A stretch of DNA of 64,000 nucleotides from Kribbella steppae (GTDB lineage Bacteria > Actinomycetota > Actinomycetes > Propionibacteriales > Kribbellaceae), in the NCBI RefSeq assembly GCF_004342025.1, contig NZ_SLWN01000007.1, positions 186,001-250,000 on the forward strand, in the 5' to 3' direction. The notes below the pieces were generated by a model. The model did no database searches. It had not been told where the DNA came from and worked only from the letters and a program-made list of their open reading frames with translations. A program made the translations under genes and the position numbers. Below are positions 16,335-24,030 of this stretch, one piece after another. Positions within the stretch are counted from its first letter, which is position 1, and each line of letters opens with the position of its first letter.

Positions 16335-17744
16335 GTGCGAGGACGGTTCAGCCTGCGCGGGCGGGTCATGATGGCCTACGGCCTGCTCGCGCTCGGACTG
16401 TCGTCGGTGCTGGCGCTCGTCACCTGGACCGTGGTCTCGGAGTACCTCACCGAGCAGCGCCAGTCCTCCGCGATGGTGGAGACGGCCGACAACGCGGCGG
16501 CCTTCCACTACGGCCTGTTCGGCGCACCACAGCCCTGTCGGCCGGCTCGCGAACGGGCCGAGTGCGGCAGCCCGACCCCCAACCCGAACGTCAGCATCAT
16601 CGAGCTGCTGAACAGCCTGCCGTCCACGGACTCGGCCGCCTCGATGGTGTACTACGACGACCAGTGGTACTCCCTGACCGGGAAGCCCTCCGACCTACCC
16701 GCCGACCTGATCGACGGGGTTCGCAGTGGCAGTACATCGCATCGCCGCATCACCGTCGGTGGTCAGCAGGTGCTGGCGGTCGGCGTACCGATGAGTCGTC
16801 GCGGCGAGGCGTTCTTCGAGTGGCATCCGCTGGAAAGCCTGGACAACACGCTGCGGACGTTGAAGTTCACGCTGGTCGCGGCGGCGCTCGTGGCCGCGTT
16901 GATCGGTCTGGCCGTCGGACGGCTCGCGAGCACCCTGGCGCTGCGACCGCTCGCCGCGCTGACGCGGGTGGCAGATGCGGTGGCGCGCGGACAGTTGGAT
17001 GCACGACTGCAGGTGGAGAACGACCGGGACCTGGGTGGGTTGGCGCGGTCCTTCAACCAGACCGCGGCGAACCTCGAACGACGGGTGGCGGCAGACGCGC
17101 GATTCGCGGGGGACGTGAGCCATGAGCTGCGTACGCCGTTGATGACGATGCTGAACTCGATGCAGCTGATCCAGAACCATCGCGCCGAGCTCCCCGGACC
17201 GGTGCGCGAACCAGTCGAACTGCTCGGCGACGATCTCGATCGATTCCGCCGGCTGGTGATCGACCTGCTGGAGATCTCCCGGGACGACGGCGGTGACCAG
17301 GGCAGCCGGGAGATCGTCCGGATCGCCGATCTCGTCCGTGCCGCCGCGGACGCGACCGCCGGACGAGACGTGACCACGGTCGCGCCGGAGGCCGAGGGCC
17401 TGACCTTGCAGGCGGACAAGCGGCGGCTTGAACGAGTCATCGCGAACCTGGTCGAGAACGCCGAGGACCACGCCGGCGGTTGCAAAGGCGTCGGCGTCGA
17501 AGCCGGCGGCCTGGGCGTCGTCATCACCGTCGACGACTCGGGCCCGGGTATCCCCGCGGACGACCGCGACCGGATCTTCGAACGCTTCGGTCGCGGTGAA
17601 ACCAGCAACCGCAGCCGCGGCGTAGGCCTCGGCCTGGCCATCGTCGCCCGTCACGTCCAGTGGCACCACGGCACCATCCAGGTCACCGAACGCCCCGGCG
17701 GCGGTGCCCGCTTCATCGTCGAGCTCCCGGCCAAGACGACTTAG
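16335..17744 (+). CDS. HAMP-containing sensor histidine kinase
   Basis: 469 residues. Helices at about 11-33 and 177-198 frame a 140-residue extracellular sensor domain, which contains two cysteines (C68, C77) able to form a disulfide. A HAMP domain (199-250), HisKA with phospho-His H263 in DVSHELRTPL, and an ATPase domain with NLVENAEDHA, DDSGPGIP and GVGLGLAI follow. The GTG start lies 3 nt after the regulator stop, so the two are co-transcribed. Confidence 0.95.
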   Translation: MRGRFSLRGRVMMAYGLLALGLSSVLALVTWTVVSEYLTEQRQSSAMVETADNAAAFHYGLFGAPQPCRPARERAECGSPTPNPNVSIIELLNSLPSTDSAASMVYYDDQWYSLTGKPSDLPADLIDGVRSGSTSHRRITVGGQQVLAVGVPMSRRGEAFFEWHPLESLDNTLRTLKFTLVAAALVAALIGLAVGRLASTLALRPLAALTRVADAVARGQLDARLQVENDRDLGGLARSFNQTAANLERRVAADARFAGDVSHELRTPLMTMLNSMQLIQNHRAELPGPVREPVELLGDDLDRFRRLVIDLLEISRDDGGDQGSREIVRIADLVRAAADATAGRDVTTVAPEAEGLTLQADKRRLERVIANLVENAEDHAGGCKGVGVEAGGLGVVITVDDSGPGIPADDRDRIFERFGRGETSNRSRGVGLGLAIVARHVQWHHGTIQVTERPGGGARFIVELPAKTT

Positions 17745-17759
17745 GTTGCTTCGGACGAC

Positions 17760-17918
17760 CTAGGTTGCTTCGAGCAACGAGAAGCGGTCGTCGCACTGGA
17801 CCACGGCCCGCGGCGTGAGTCCGGCCGCCTCGGCCAGCGCGGCCCACTCCCGCTCCGTTCGGTCGGCCCCGCCCGCGATCGCCATCATCTCGATGTCGTC
17901 GAACTTCGAGCCGGGCTG
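17760..17918 (-). pseudogene. C-terminal remnant of an SAM-dependent O-methyltransferase
   Basis: The frame encodes KFDDIEMMAIAGGADRTERE, then WAALAEAAGLTPRAVVQ and SLLEAT. This matches the last strand-helix-strand of the O-methyltransferase_2 family (DM.ML...GGRERTE..W..LL..AGF). A stop codon (17919-17921) lies directly upstream in frame and there is no start, so only the last 50 codons survive. A 12-bp segment holding its stop codon is duplicated at the kinase gene end (TAGGTTGCTTCG at 17743 and 17761). Confidence 0.6.
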
Positions 17919-17936
17919 TCATCATCGTCTCCCCTT

Positions 17937-17975
17937 GGTCAGGTTGCCTGACCCTGACGGTAAGGTAGCCTGACC
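17937..17975 (+). promoter_or_regulatory. two tandem operators before the MarR gene
   Basis: GGTCAGG-TTG-CCTGACC (17937-17953) is a perfect palindrome. GGTAAGG-TAG-CCTGACC (17959-17975) repeats it with two changes, centre to centre 22 bp. The second ends 3 bp before the start codon. This is the expected layout for autoregulation by a MarR-type dimer. Confidence 0.6.
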
Positions 17976-17978
17976 CTC

Positions 17979-18461
17979 ATGTCAACGCCGCGCTATTTCG
18001 GTCTGCTCCGTCTCGCCTTCGATCAGGCGCTGGCCGCCGTACTGGCTCAGGTCGGGCCGCGGCATCCGGAGCTGCGGCGGGCCCATTTGCAGCTGTTCCG
18101 GTTCGGAGGGATCGACGGGTCACACACGGCCGAGCTGGCCGCACACGCGGGGATGACGAAGCAGTCGATGCACGAGTTGGTCACCCACCTCGAGCGGCAC
18201 GAGTACCTGGTGCGCGAGGCCGATCCGGCCGATCCGCGGGCCAAGCGGGTGCGACTGACCCCGGCCGGCCGGAAGCTGGAGCGGCAGATCCACGACGCCA
18301 TCGCCGACCTGCTCGACGAGTGGGAGGCGAAGCTCGGTCACGAGCGGTTCGAGGAGCTGTGGACCATGCTCCAGGAACTGACCGGCCAGACGGGTGCACT
18401 GCCCGACCGTGGGCGGATCCGGTTGGATGAGCCGGTGGATTCTCGAGGAGGCCTGCGATGA
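17979..18461 (+). CDS. MarR-family transcriptional regulator
   Basis: 160 residues with the winged helix-turn-helix of MarR: helices HTAELAAHAGMTKQSMHELVTHLE (about 49-72) and the wing DPADPRAKRVRLTPAGRK. Homodimers bind palindromes and release on a small ligand. Two palindromes precede its own start. The last 4 bp overlap the PanE-like reductase gene (ATGA), so that enzyme is probably in its regulon. Confidence 0.92.
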   Translation: MSTPRYFGLLRLAFDQALAAVLAQVGPRHPELRRAHLQLFRFGGIDGSHTAELAAHAGMTKQSMHELVTHLERHEYLVREADPADPRAKRVRLTPAGRKLERQIHDAIADLLDEWEAKLGHERFEELWTMLQELTGQTGALPDRGRIRLDEPVDSRGGLR

Positions 18462-19450
18462 CGATCGTGGTGTACGGCGCGGGTGGGATCGGGTGCTATG
18501 TCGGCGGGCGGCTGGCGGCGACGGGGTCTCCGGTGACCTTCGTCGGGCGGCAGCGGATGGCGGACGAGTTGGCTGAGCACGGGCTGCGGCTGACGGACTA
18601 TCTCGGGGCGGACCTTCGGGTTGCCGACGTCCGGTACGAGACCTCGCCGGGGGCGGCCGCGGAGGCGGATCTGGTTCTGGTGACGGTGAAGTCGGCCGCT
18701 ACGGCGAGTGCGGCGGACGAGCTGGCCGAGGTACTGAAGCCTGGTGCGATTGTTGTCAGCTTCCAGAACGGCGTACGCAACGGGGAACTTCTGCGGGAGC
18801 GGCTGACGGAGCAGGTCGTGGTGACGGGGATGGTTCCGTTCAACGTGCTGAACCGGGGTGGCGGTGTGTTCCATCAGGGCACGGAGGGCGCGCTCGACAT
18901 CCAGCATCACCCTGGGCTGGCGCCGTACGTCGATGCATTCGCCAAGGCCGGGCTGCCGCTGACGCAGCACGACGACATCCTGCCGGTGCAGTGGGCGAAA
19001 CTCCTGCTGAACTTGAACAATCCGATCAATGCACTGTCCGATCTGCCCTTGCGGGACGAGTTGTCGCAGCGTTCGTATCGCCGATGTCTGGCCGCTGCTC
19101 AGGCCGAGACCCTCGAACTTCTCGACGCCGGTGGCATCACGCCGGCCAAACTCCTGCCGGTCCCGATGCACCGCTTCCCGGCGATCCTGCGCCTGCCCGA
19201 CTTCCTCTTCCGACGACTTGCCGCCAAGATGCTCGCGATCGATCCGCTCGCCCGCACCTCGATGTGGGAAGACCTCGAGGCCGGTCGTACCACCGAGATC
19301 GACTACCTCAACGGCGAGGTCGTCCGCCTGGCCGAGTCCCTCAACCGCTCCGCCCCGGTCAACGCCAAGCTCGTCGCGTTGATCCGCGACGCCGAGGTCA
19401 ATCGCCGGCCCTGGTCAGGCCCGGACCTCCTCCGGGAGCTGCAGGGGTAG
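18458..19450 (+). CDS. ketopantoate reductase (PanE/ApbA) family protein
   Basis: 330 residues. The Rossmann start VVYGAGGIGCYVGGRLA binds NADPH. The catalytic Lys lies in VQWAKLLLNLNNPINAL, followed by the all-helical C-terminal domain. True PanE makes pantoate from ketopantoate, but many paralogues reduce other 2-oxoacids. Coupling to a MarR regulator, rather than to pan genes, suggests a specialised role. The 3' end overlaps the convergent acetyltransferase by 36 bp. Confidence 0.88.
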   Translation: MTIVVYGAGGIGCYVGGRLAATGSPVTFVGRQRMADELAEHGLRLTDYLGADLRVADVRYETSPGAAAEADLVLVTVKSAATASAADELAEVLKPGAIVVSFQNGVRNGELLRERLTEQVVVTGMVPFNVLNRGGGVFHQGTEGALDIQHHPGLAPYVDAFAKAGLPLTQHDDILPVQWAKLLLNLNNPINALSDLPLRDELSQRSYRRCLAAAQAETLELLDAGGITPAKLLPVPMHRFPAILRLPDFLFRRLAAKMLAIDPLARTSMWEDLEAGRTTEIDYLNGEVVRLAESLNRSAPVNAKLVALIRDAEVNRRPWSGPDLLRELQG

Positions 19451-20329
19451 GTTGGCGCGGACGTTGATGGCGACGGCACCGTACGTGAAGCCGAGGTGTT
19501 CGTTCAGGCGGCGCATGTTCTCGTTGCCTTGCTGGGTCCAGGTGTAGACCTGGGTGATGCCGTGCTCGGCCGCCCAGGCCATGCTCGTCCTCTTGAGCGT
19601 CGACGCGACCGCCTGGCCGCGCCATTCCCGCCGCACGGCGGTGTAGGCCACCTCGGCGCGCTCCGGCCGGTCGGTGTCGAGCATCAGGCCGGCGACTCCG
19701 ATCACGTCATCGCCGACGACGGCCAGGAACATCGCAGCCGGGTCGTTGATCCACTCGGTCGCCCATTCCTCAGCCGAGACGTCCAGCGGGTTCGGCACGT
19801 CCATGTCAGGGAGCGTCGGCAGCGCGACCTGCTCATACGCCTTCGCCCACAGCTCAGGCCGGTCCGCAACGCTCACCACTTGGTACGACGTCGGCTCGGG
19901 CGGCCAGGGTTCGGCGGCGATACGGCGTACCTGCTCGACCTGCCGCCGGGTCTCGGTGAAGCCGAACCGCTGCGCGAACGCCAGCGACCCTTCGTCCTCC
20001 ACGATCGAGCCGGCAACTTCGTAGCCTTGGGCAACGGCATGCTCGGCCAGCTCGATGAGCAAGCGCGTGCCGACGCCCTGCCTCCGCGCCTCCGGCCGCA
20101 CCCGGGGTACGACGAATGCGCGGCCGGCCTCGTTGGAGCGGTCGGACAAACCACTGCCGACGACCCCGCCGTTGATTTCGGCCAGTAGTAGAAGGCGCTC
20201 GGGCTTGTCCAGCTCGCGGAGCTCGGCCACGCTCAGGCTGCGCTCGTCCGGTTGTACGGCGATTCGCACGTCACGCCAGGCTCCGTAATCCGCGTCGGTC
20301 CGGGCCTGCCGAAGCTCGATCATCCCCAT
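19415..20329 (-). CDS. tandem GNAT acetyltransferase (mycothiol synthase-like architecture)
   Basis: 304 residues with two GNAT-like halves. The first has a good acetyl-CoA loop (VRPEARRQGVGTRLL, about 81-95). The second has a weaker one (VRREWRGQAVASTLK, about 240-254). Double-GNAT proteins of this size include mycothiol synthase MshD, but the sequence is not close enough to call it. It may start at the second Met codon (20323). Substrate unknown. Confidence 0.82.
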   Translation of the reverse strand: MGMIELRQARTDADYGAWRDVRIAVQPDERSLSVAELRELDKPERLLLLAEINGGVVGSGLSDRSNEAGRAFVVPRVRPEARRQGVGTRLLIELAEHAVAQGYEVAGSIVEDEGSLAFAQRFGFTETRRQVEQVRRIAAEPWPPEPTSYQVVSVADRPELWAKAYEQVALPTLPDMDVPNPLDVSAEEWATEWINDPAAMFLAVVGDDVIGVAGLMLDTDRPERAEVAYTAVRREWRGQAVASTLKRTSMAWAAEHGITQVYTWTQQGNENMRRLNEHLGFTYGAVAINVRANLPLQLPEEVRA

Positions 20330-20401
20330 TCACTCAGCTTGCCTCAAGCGCGGCGACCTGCGCGCGACCTTTCGGCTGGTCCGCTGTCCGGGCAACCCGT
20401 T

Positions 20402-20422
20402 TGTCTCGATTGGTGAGACAAG
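20402..20422. promoter_or_regulatory. 7-bp inverted repeat before the flavoprotein pseudogene
   Basis: TTGTCTC (20402-20408) and GAGACAA (20416-20422) are separated by 7 bp and end 12 bp before the ATG of the broken gene. It resembles a TetR-type operator left behind after the gene decayed. Confidence 0.4.
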
Positions 20423-20434
20423 TACTCTCAAATC

Positions 20435-20846
20435 ATGAACAGATACGACGTAGCAGTGGTCGGCGGAGGAAGTGTGGCAAGCCTGCAGGCCGCGGACACT
20501 TGCTCGGGCGCGGCTCCGCGTGGTGCTCTTCGACGACGACCGCGCACGCAATCGCACGGCTTCGCATGTACACAACTACCTCGGCGTGGACGACCCGTCA
20601 CCGGCTGAGTTGCTAGCGGTCGGGCGCCGGCAAGCCACGACGTACGGCGTCGAGGTGACGAACGCTCGAGTCGGCGACACCACCGTGGACAACGGCTCCG
20701 TTGACGGCGGCTTGGTTGACGACGGCTTCGTTGCCGTCGGAACGACAGCCGTGCCCAGCCTGTTCGCGATCGGCGCGGCGGGGCACGCGAGCACCACCGC
20801 CGTCGCCCTGCACGCGGATCTGCTGGAGCGCGACGTCAGTTCATAG
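20435..20846 (+). pseudogene. FAD-dependent thioredoxin reductase-like protein, frameshifted and internally deleted
   Basis: The first frame gives MNRYDVAVVGGGS, a dinucleotide-binding start. One extra base near 20490 moves the conserved continuation (LARARLRVVLFDDDRARN) into another frame. That frame runs to VGRRQATTYGVEVTNARVGD and then jumps to a C-terminal block, VPSLFAIGAAGHASTTAVAL, typical of the last FAD-contact region. About 150 residues in the middle are missing compared with a usual 300-residue family member. The end overlaps idi by 6 bp. Confidence 0.8.
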
Positions 20847-21401
20847 CCGCGCGGCCGGTGGTAGGTCGGCCGCCTCGGCGATCGGCCAGTCGCGAGGACT
20901 TGGACCGAGCTTCGCGAGTTCGTCGAGTTGGAGGACGCACCACGGGGACAAGTCCGGGAAGTCCAGCGGCCAGGAGATCCAGCGGTACGACGCGACTTCC
21001 TCGGGGTTGAGTGTGGGTTCGCCGGTCCAGTTGACTCGGTAGACGGGACACAGCTCGTTCTCGACCACGCCGGTCGGCATCTCGGCGCGGTAGCGGAACT
21101 CGGGCAGCACCAGGTCGATCCGGTCCGCGACGATCCCGAGCTCGTCGACGAGGCGGCGTCGTACCGCAGCCTCGACCGGCTCGCCGGGAAGTGGATGCCC
21201 GCAGCAACTGTTCGTCCAGGCGCCGGGCCAGGTCGGCTTGCCGAACGCCCGTTGCGTGATCAGCACCCGGCCGGCGTCGTCGACCACATAGCTGGAGAAC
21301 GCCAGATGCAGCGGGGTCGCCGCGTGGTGGACCGTTGCCTTGGCCTCCGTCCCGATCGCCCGACCGGCCTGGTCCAGCAGCACTACCCGCTCGTCCGTCA
21401 C
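20841..21401 (-). CDS. idi: isopentenyl-diphosphate delta-isomerase, type I
   Basis: 186 residues, Nudix-type fold. The catalytic Cys sits in TNSCCGHP and the catalytic Glu in VENELCPVY. Metal-binding residues H and E are in the expected AATPLHLAFSSYV and REL-type helix (VRRRLVDELGI). It interconverts isopentenyl and dimethylallyl diphosphate. The GTG at 21401 starts the family-typical VTDERVVLLDQAGRAIG; longer alternatives are not supported. Confidence 0.93.
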   Translation of the reverse strand: MTDERVVLLDQAGRAIGTEAKATVHHAATPLHLAFSSYVVDDAGRVLITQRAFGKPTWPGAWTNSCCGHPLPGEPVEAAVRRRLVDELGIVADRIDLVLPEFRYRAEMPTGVVENELCPVYRVNWTGEPTLNPEEVASYRWISWPLDFPDLSPWCVLQLDELAKLGPSPRDWPIAEAADLPPAARL

Positions 21402-21443
21402 ACCCTGGAGCCTAACCCGATGTCCGCAGCGGCTCCGGCCTGT

Positions 21444-21449
21444 TAACCT
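21444..21449 (+). promoter_or_regulatory. -10 box of the tyrS leader
   Basis: TAACCT lies 6 nt before the GTG of the leader ORF, so that transcript would begin at the start codon. No convincing -35 hexamer is seen. Confidence 0.45.
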
Positions 21450-21455
21450 GTCCCC

Positions 21456-21512
21456 GTGATCAAGCGATTCGTGGCGTATCGACCGGCTCTGGGAGGGGCC
21501 GGTATTCGGTAG
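21456..21512 (+). CDS. leader peptide upstream of tyrS
   Basis: The 18-codon GTG ORF reads MIKRFVAYRPALGGAGIR, with a Tyr codon (TAT) at position 8. It is followed by a 9-bp base-paired region (21485-21493 with 21531-21539) and an intrinsic terminator. Stalling at the Tyr codon when charged tRNA-Tyr is scarce would be a simple control for a tyrosyl-tRNA synthetase. This is inferred from layout only. Confidence 0.5.
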   Translation: MIKRFVAYRPALGGAGIR

Positions 21513-21539
21513 TCCCCACAACTCGCTCCACCCAGAGCC
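21485..21539 (+). promoter_or_regulatory. long-range stem of the tyrS leader RNA
   Basis: GGCTCTGGG (21485-21493) pairs perfectly with CCCAGAGCC (21531-21539). The first arm is inside the leader ORF, so a translating ribosome would disrupt it. The second arm lies 5 nt before the terminator stem, which couples translation of the leader to the fold downstream. Confidence 0.5.
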
Positions 21540-21544
21540 TCCGA

Positions 21545-21580
21545 GGCAGGAACCATCCGGTTCTTGCCTTTCTTGCTTTT
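21545..21580 (+). terminator. attenuator terminator in the tyrS leader
   Basis: GGCAGGAACC-ATCC-GGTTCTTGCC forms a 10-bp stem with one G-U pair. TTTCTTGCTTTT follows, a real T-rich tail that is rare in this GC-rich window. It lies 44 nt before the tyrS start, so it must be read through for tyrS to be expressed. Confidence 0.75.
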
Positions 21581-21623
21581 CCGGAGGCGTCTGCGGGGTG
21601 CCTCCCGTCCTGAGAGGGAACCC

Positions 21624-22826
21624 ATGATCGAACCGAGTACGGTGGTCGACCGGTTACGTCGTACCACCGACACGATCGTCGGCGAGGCCGAACTCCTCGA
21701 ACGGCTCGCGTCCGGTCGGCCGCTGCGGATCAAGTACGGCGTCGACTGCACCGCACCCGATCTCCACCTCGGGCACGCGGTCAACCTGTGGATGATGCGG
21801 CAACTGCAGGACCTCGGCCATCAGGTCGTGTTCCTGCTCGGCGACCTCACCACCCGTGTCGGCGACCCCACCGGGCGCTCCGAGACCAGGCCGTTGTTGA
21901 CGCCGGAGGAGATCGAGGCGAACGCGCAGTCGTTCGTCGAGCAGGTGTCGATCGTCCTGCGCACCGACCCTTCAGTGTTCGAGGTACGACGCAATTCCGA
22001 GTGGTACGACGGGATGCGGGTGGCGGAGCTGTTGGGTCTGTTCGGCCAGGTCACGCAGGCCCAGTTGATGGCGCGGGACATGTTCCGCGAGCGGGTCGCG
22101 GCCGGGCGGGAGATCGCGGTGCACGAACTGGTGTACCCGGTGCTGCAGGGGTACGACAGCTTCGCGATGCGCAGCGATCTCACCATCGTCGGGTCGGACC
22201 AACTGTTCAACGAGCAGCTCGGCCGGCACTTCCAGCAACGCCTCGGCGCGCCGCCGCAGGCGGTGATCACGACGACGATCACACCGGGTACTGATGGCCG
22301 GGCGAAACAGTCGAAGTCGCTGAAGAACTACGTCGCGTTGACGGACACCCCGCGGGACAAGTTCGGCAAGCTGATGAGCATCCCCGACTCGCTGGTGGAG
22401 AGCTACGCGCGCGTCTACACCGAACTCCCCCTCGACACCGTCGCCGCCCTCGGATCGGCCGCGGCAGGGGGCGGTCCGCCCGCACGCGACGCCAAGCTCC
22501 GCCTGGCCGCAGCAGTCGTCACCCGCTACCACGGCGCCGGCACCGCCCGCACCGAACTCGACGCCTTCACTCGAACCTTCACCGACCGCAACCAGCCGAC
22601 CGACATCCCGGAAGTCCTGGTCGGAACGCCGGGCGCCACCGTCCTCGACCTCCTCCAGGCCGCCCGCCCCACCGACACCAAGTCCAGCCTCCGCCGACTG
22701 ATCCGCCAGGGCGCGGTGACCGTCAACGGCATCCGGGTCGACGACCCGACCAAAACCGTGGAGCTGACCACTGACGTCGTACTCAAGTCCGGCCCCCGCA
22801 CCTGGCACCGCCTCCGCCTGTCCTGA
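21624..22826 (+). CDS. tyrS: tyrosyl-tRNA synthetase
   Basis: 400 residues. Class I signatures are HLGH (48-51) and KQSKS (228-232, in place of KMSKS). The Tyr-binding region YPVLQGYDSF is present, and an S4 RNA-binding domain closes the protein (LRRLIRQGAVTVNGIRV). The KFGKLMSIPD segment places it with the TyrZ-like group, so a second, more typical TyrS may exist elsewhere in the genome. The ATG at 21624 follows GAGAGGG by 5 nt. Control by leader attenuation is likely. Confidence 0.93.
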   Translation: MIEPSTVVDRLRRTTDTIVGEAELLERLASGRPLRIKYGVDCTAPDLHLGHAVNLWMMRQLQDLGHQVVFLLGDLTTRVGDPTGRSETRPLLTPEEIEANAQSFVEQVSIVLRTDPSVFEVRRNSEWYDGMRVAELLGLFGQVTQAQLMARDMFRERVAAGREIAVHELVYPVLQGYDSFAMRSDLTIVGSDQLFNEQLGRHFQQRLGAPPQAVITTTITPGTDGRAKQSKSLKNYVALTDTPRDKFGKLMSIPDSLVESYARVYTELPLDTVAALGSAAAGGGPPARDAKLRLAAAVVTRYHGAGTARTELDAFTRTFTDRNQPTDIPEVLVGTPGATVLDLLQAARPTDTKSSLRRLIRQGAVTVNGIRVDDPTKTVELTTDVVLKSGPRTWHRLRLS

Positions 22827-22858
22827 CCCGGCTCACGCCCGCTCTTCGGACAGCCGGC

Positions 22859-22903
22859 TTTTCGGAAGAAGGTCGTCGCTGAGCGGCGACTTTCTTCCGA
22901 AAA
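22859..22903. terminator. long bidirectional hairpin after tyrS
   Basis: A 21-bp stem (22859-22879 with 22883-22903, loop TGA) pairs throughout, with two G-U pairs. It begins with TTTTCGGAAGAA and ends with its complement, giving T runs on both strands. It starts 32 nt after the tyrS stop. Confidence 0.8.
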
Positions 22904-22907
22904 GGCG

Positions 22908-22916
22908 TTATCCACA
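22908..22916 (+). promoter_or_regulatory. perfect DnaA box TTATCCACA
   Basis: The 9-mer matches the DnaA consensus exactly, lies 43 bp before the AbiEi/DUF559-like gene and directly follows the tyrS terminator. A single box cannot act as an origin but can bring a gene under DnaA control. Confidence 0.5.
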
Positions 22917-22959
22917 GGGGCTTCTGCGGGCGGGGGCGGGATGCGTCAGGCTGGGGCGG

Positions 22960-23961
22960 ATGGACTGGTGGTGGGCGCGGCAACTCGCGGACGAAGGCAT
23001 TCAGGCGCTGATCCACGACCAGGGACAGATCGTGTCGCGCGCACAACTCCCGGCCGCCGGCTGGACCAGGGCCCAGATCAGGCGTCCGCTACGGAGCAGG
23101 CGGTGGCAAACCGTTCACCCAGGCGTCTACGCGACACACACCGGTCCCATCGGGTACGACGAGCAACTACTGGCGGCCCTCCTCTACGCCGGCCCCGAAT
23201 CCGCCTGGAGCCACTACACCGCCGCGGAGCAACTCGGCCTGCTCAAGCCGGACAGCAATCGCCCGGTGTACGTGACGATTCCGGAACGCCGACGGGTGGT
23301 GCCGCGACCGAATGTCGTCATCCACCGCGACCCACATTGGGCAGACCGCCTCGCTCCGGTCGTCCCACCTCGGCGGACCGCCGCGGACGCCGTACTGGAC
23401 ATCGTCGGCATCGCCCCATCGGTGGATCAGGCAGCGGCGGTCATCGCCGAGGCGTGCCAGAGCGGGCGGGTCAGCGCGGCGGACATTGTGCGGGCGCTGG
23501 CCGATCGTCCGCGACTACGTCATCGCGGATCACTGCGCCCGATCCTCGCCGACGTCGCCGCCGGGTCACACTCGCTCCTCGAACTCCGGTATCTGCGGGA
23601 CGTCGAACGCCGGCACGCGCTGCCGACCGGCGTCCGGCAACGTGCGATCGACCACGAGTTCACCGATGTCTTCTACCGCGACTTCGAGTTGGTGGTCGAG
23701 CTCGACGGTCGGTTGCATCTCGTCCCGCAGCGGCGGTGGCGTGATCTCGACCGCGACAACCGCGCCACGCTCCGCGCGGAGGCAACGCTGCGGTACGGCT
23801 GGTTCGACGTCACGAGCGGCCGTGCAAGGCCGCCGTACAGGTTCTTCAGGTACTGCGCCGCACGCAGCCGACCCTGGTCGCCAAGCCCTGCCGCCCGTCC
23901 TGCCCGGTGCGTTGAGGTTTCCGGAAGATCGGTGCCACCCAGTGGCGCTGGATTCAGGTGA
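22960..23961 (+). CDS. AbiEi/DUF559-type protein with probable C-terminal frameshift
   Basis: The first part (about 25-75) is an AbiEi-like winged helix (IVSRAQLPAAGWTRAQIRRPLRSRRWQTVHPGVY). The end (about 220-275) is a DUF559-type endonuclease-like region with the acidic core FYRDFELVVELDGR. Family members are orphan proteins of unknown role related to type IV antitoxins. After codon 290 the frame turns Arg/Pro/Ser-rich. The neighbouring frame instead continues CKAAVQVLQVLRR to a TGA at 23915, as family members do. One base appears to be missing near 23825; the catalytic-looking part is unaffected. Confidence 0.75.
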   Translation: MDWWWARQLADEGIQALIHDQGQIVSRAQLPAAGWTRAQIRRPLRSRRWQTVHPGVYATHTGPIGYDEQLLAALLYAGPESAWSHYTAAEQLGLLKPDSNRPVYVTIPERRRVVPRPNVVIHRDPHWADRLAPVVPPRRTAADAVLDIVGIAPSVDQAAAVIAEACQSGRVSAADIVRALADRPRLRHRGSLRPILADVAAGSHSLLELRYLRDVERRHALPTGVRQRAIDHEFTDVFYRDFELVVELDGRLHLVPQRRWRDLDRDNRATLRAEATLRYGWFDVTSGRARPPYRFFRYCAARSRPWSPSPAARPARCVEVSGRSVPPSGAGFR

Positions 23962-24030
23962 TTGTCGGCTGCGGGGGCCAGGGGGCGAAAACGGGGAGAC
24001 GGGTGGTGGGTGGGTGGTCAGACTTGGCGG

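Noticed and set aside
21440..21624. T-box riboswitch upstream of tyrS
   Set aside because: The T-box sequence and antiterminator bulge are not found, and a leader ORF explains the region better.
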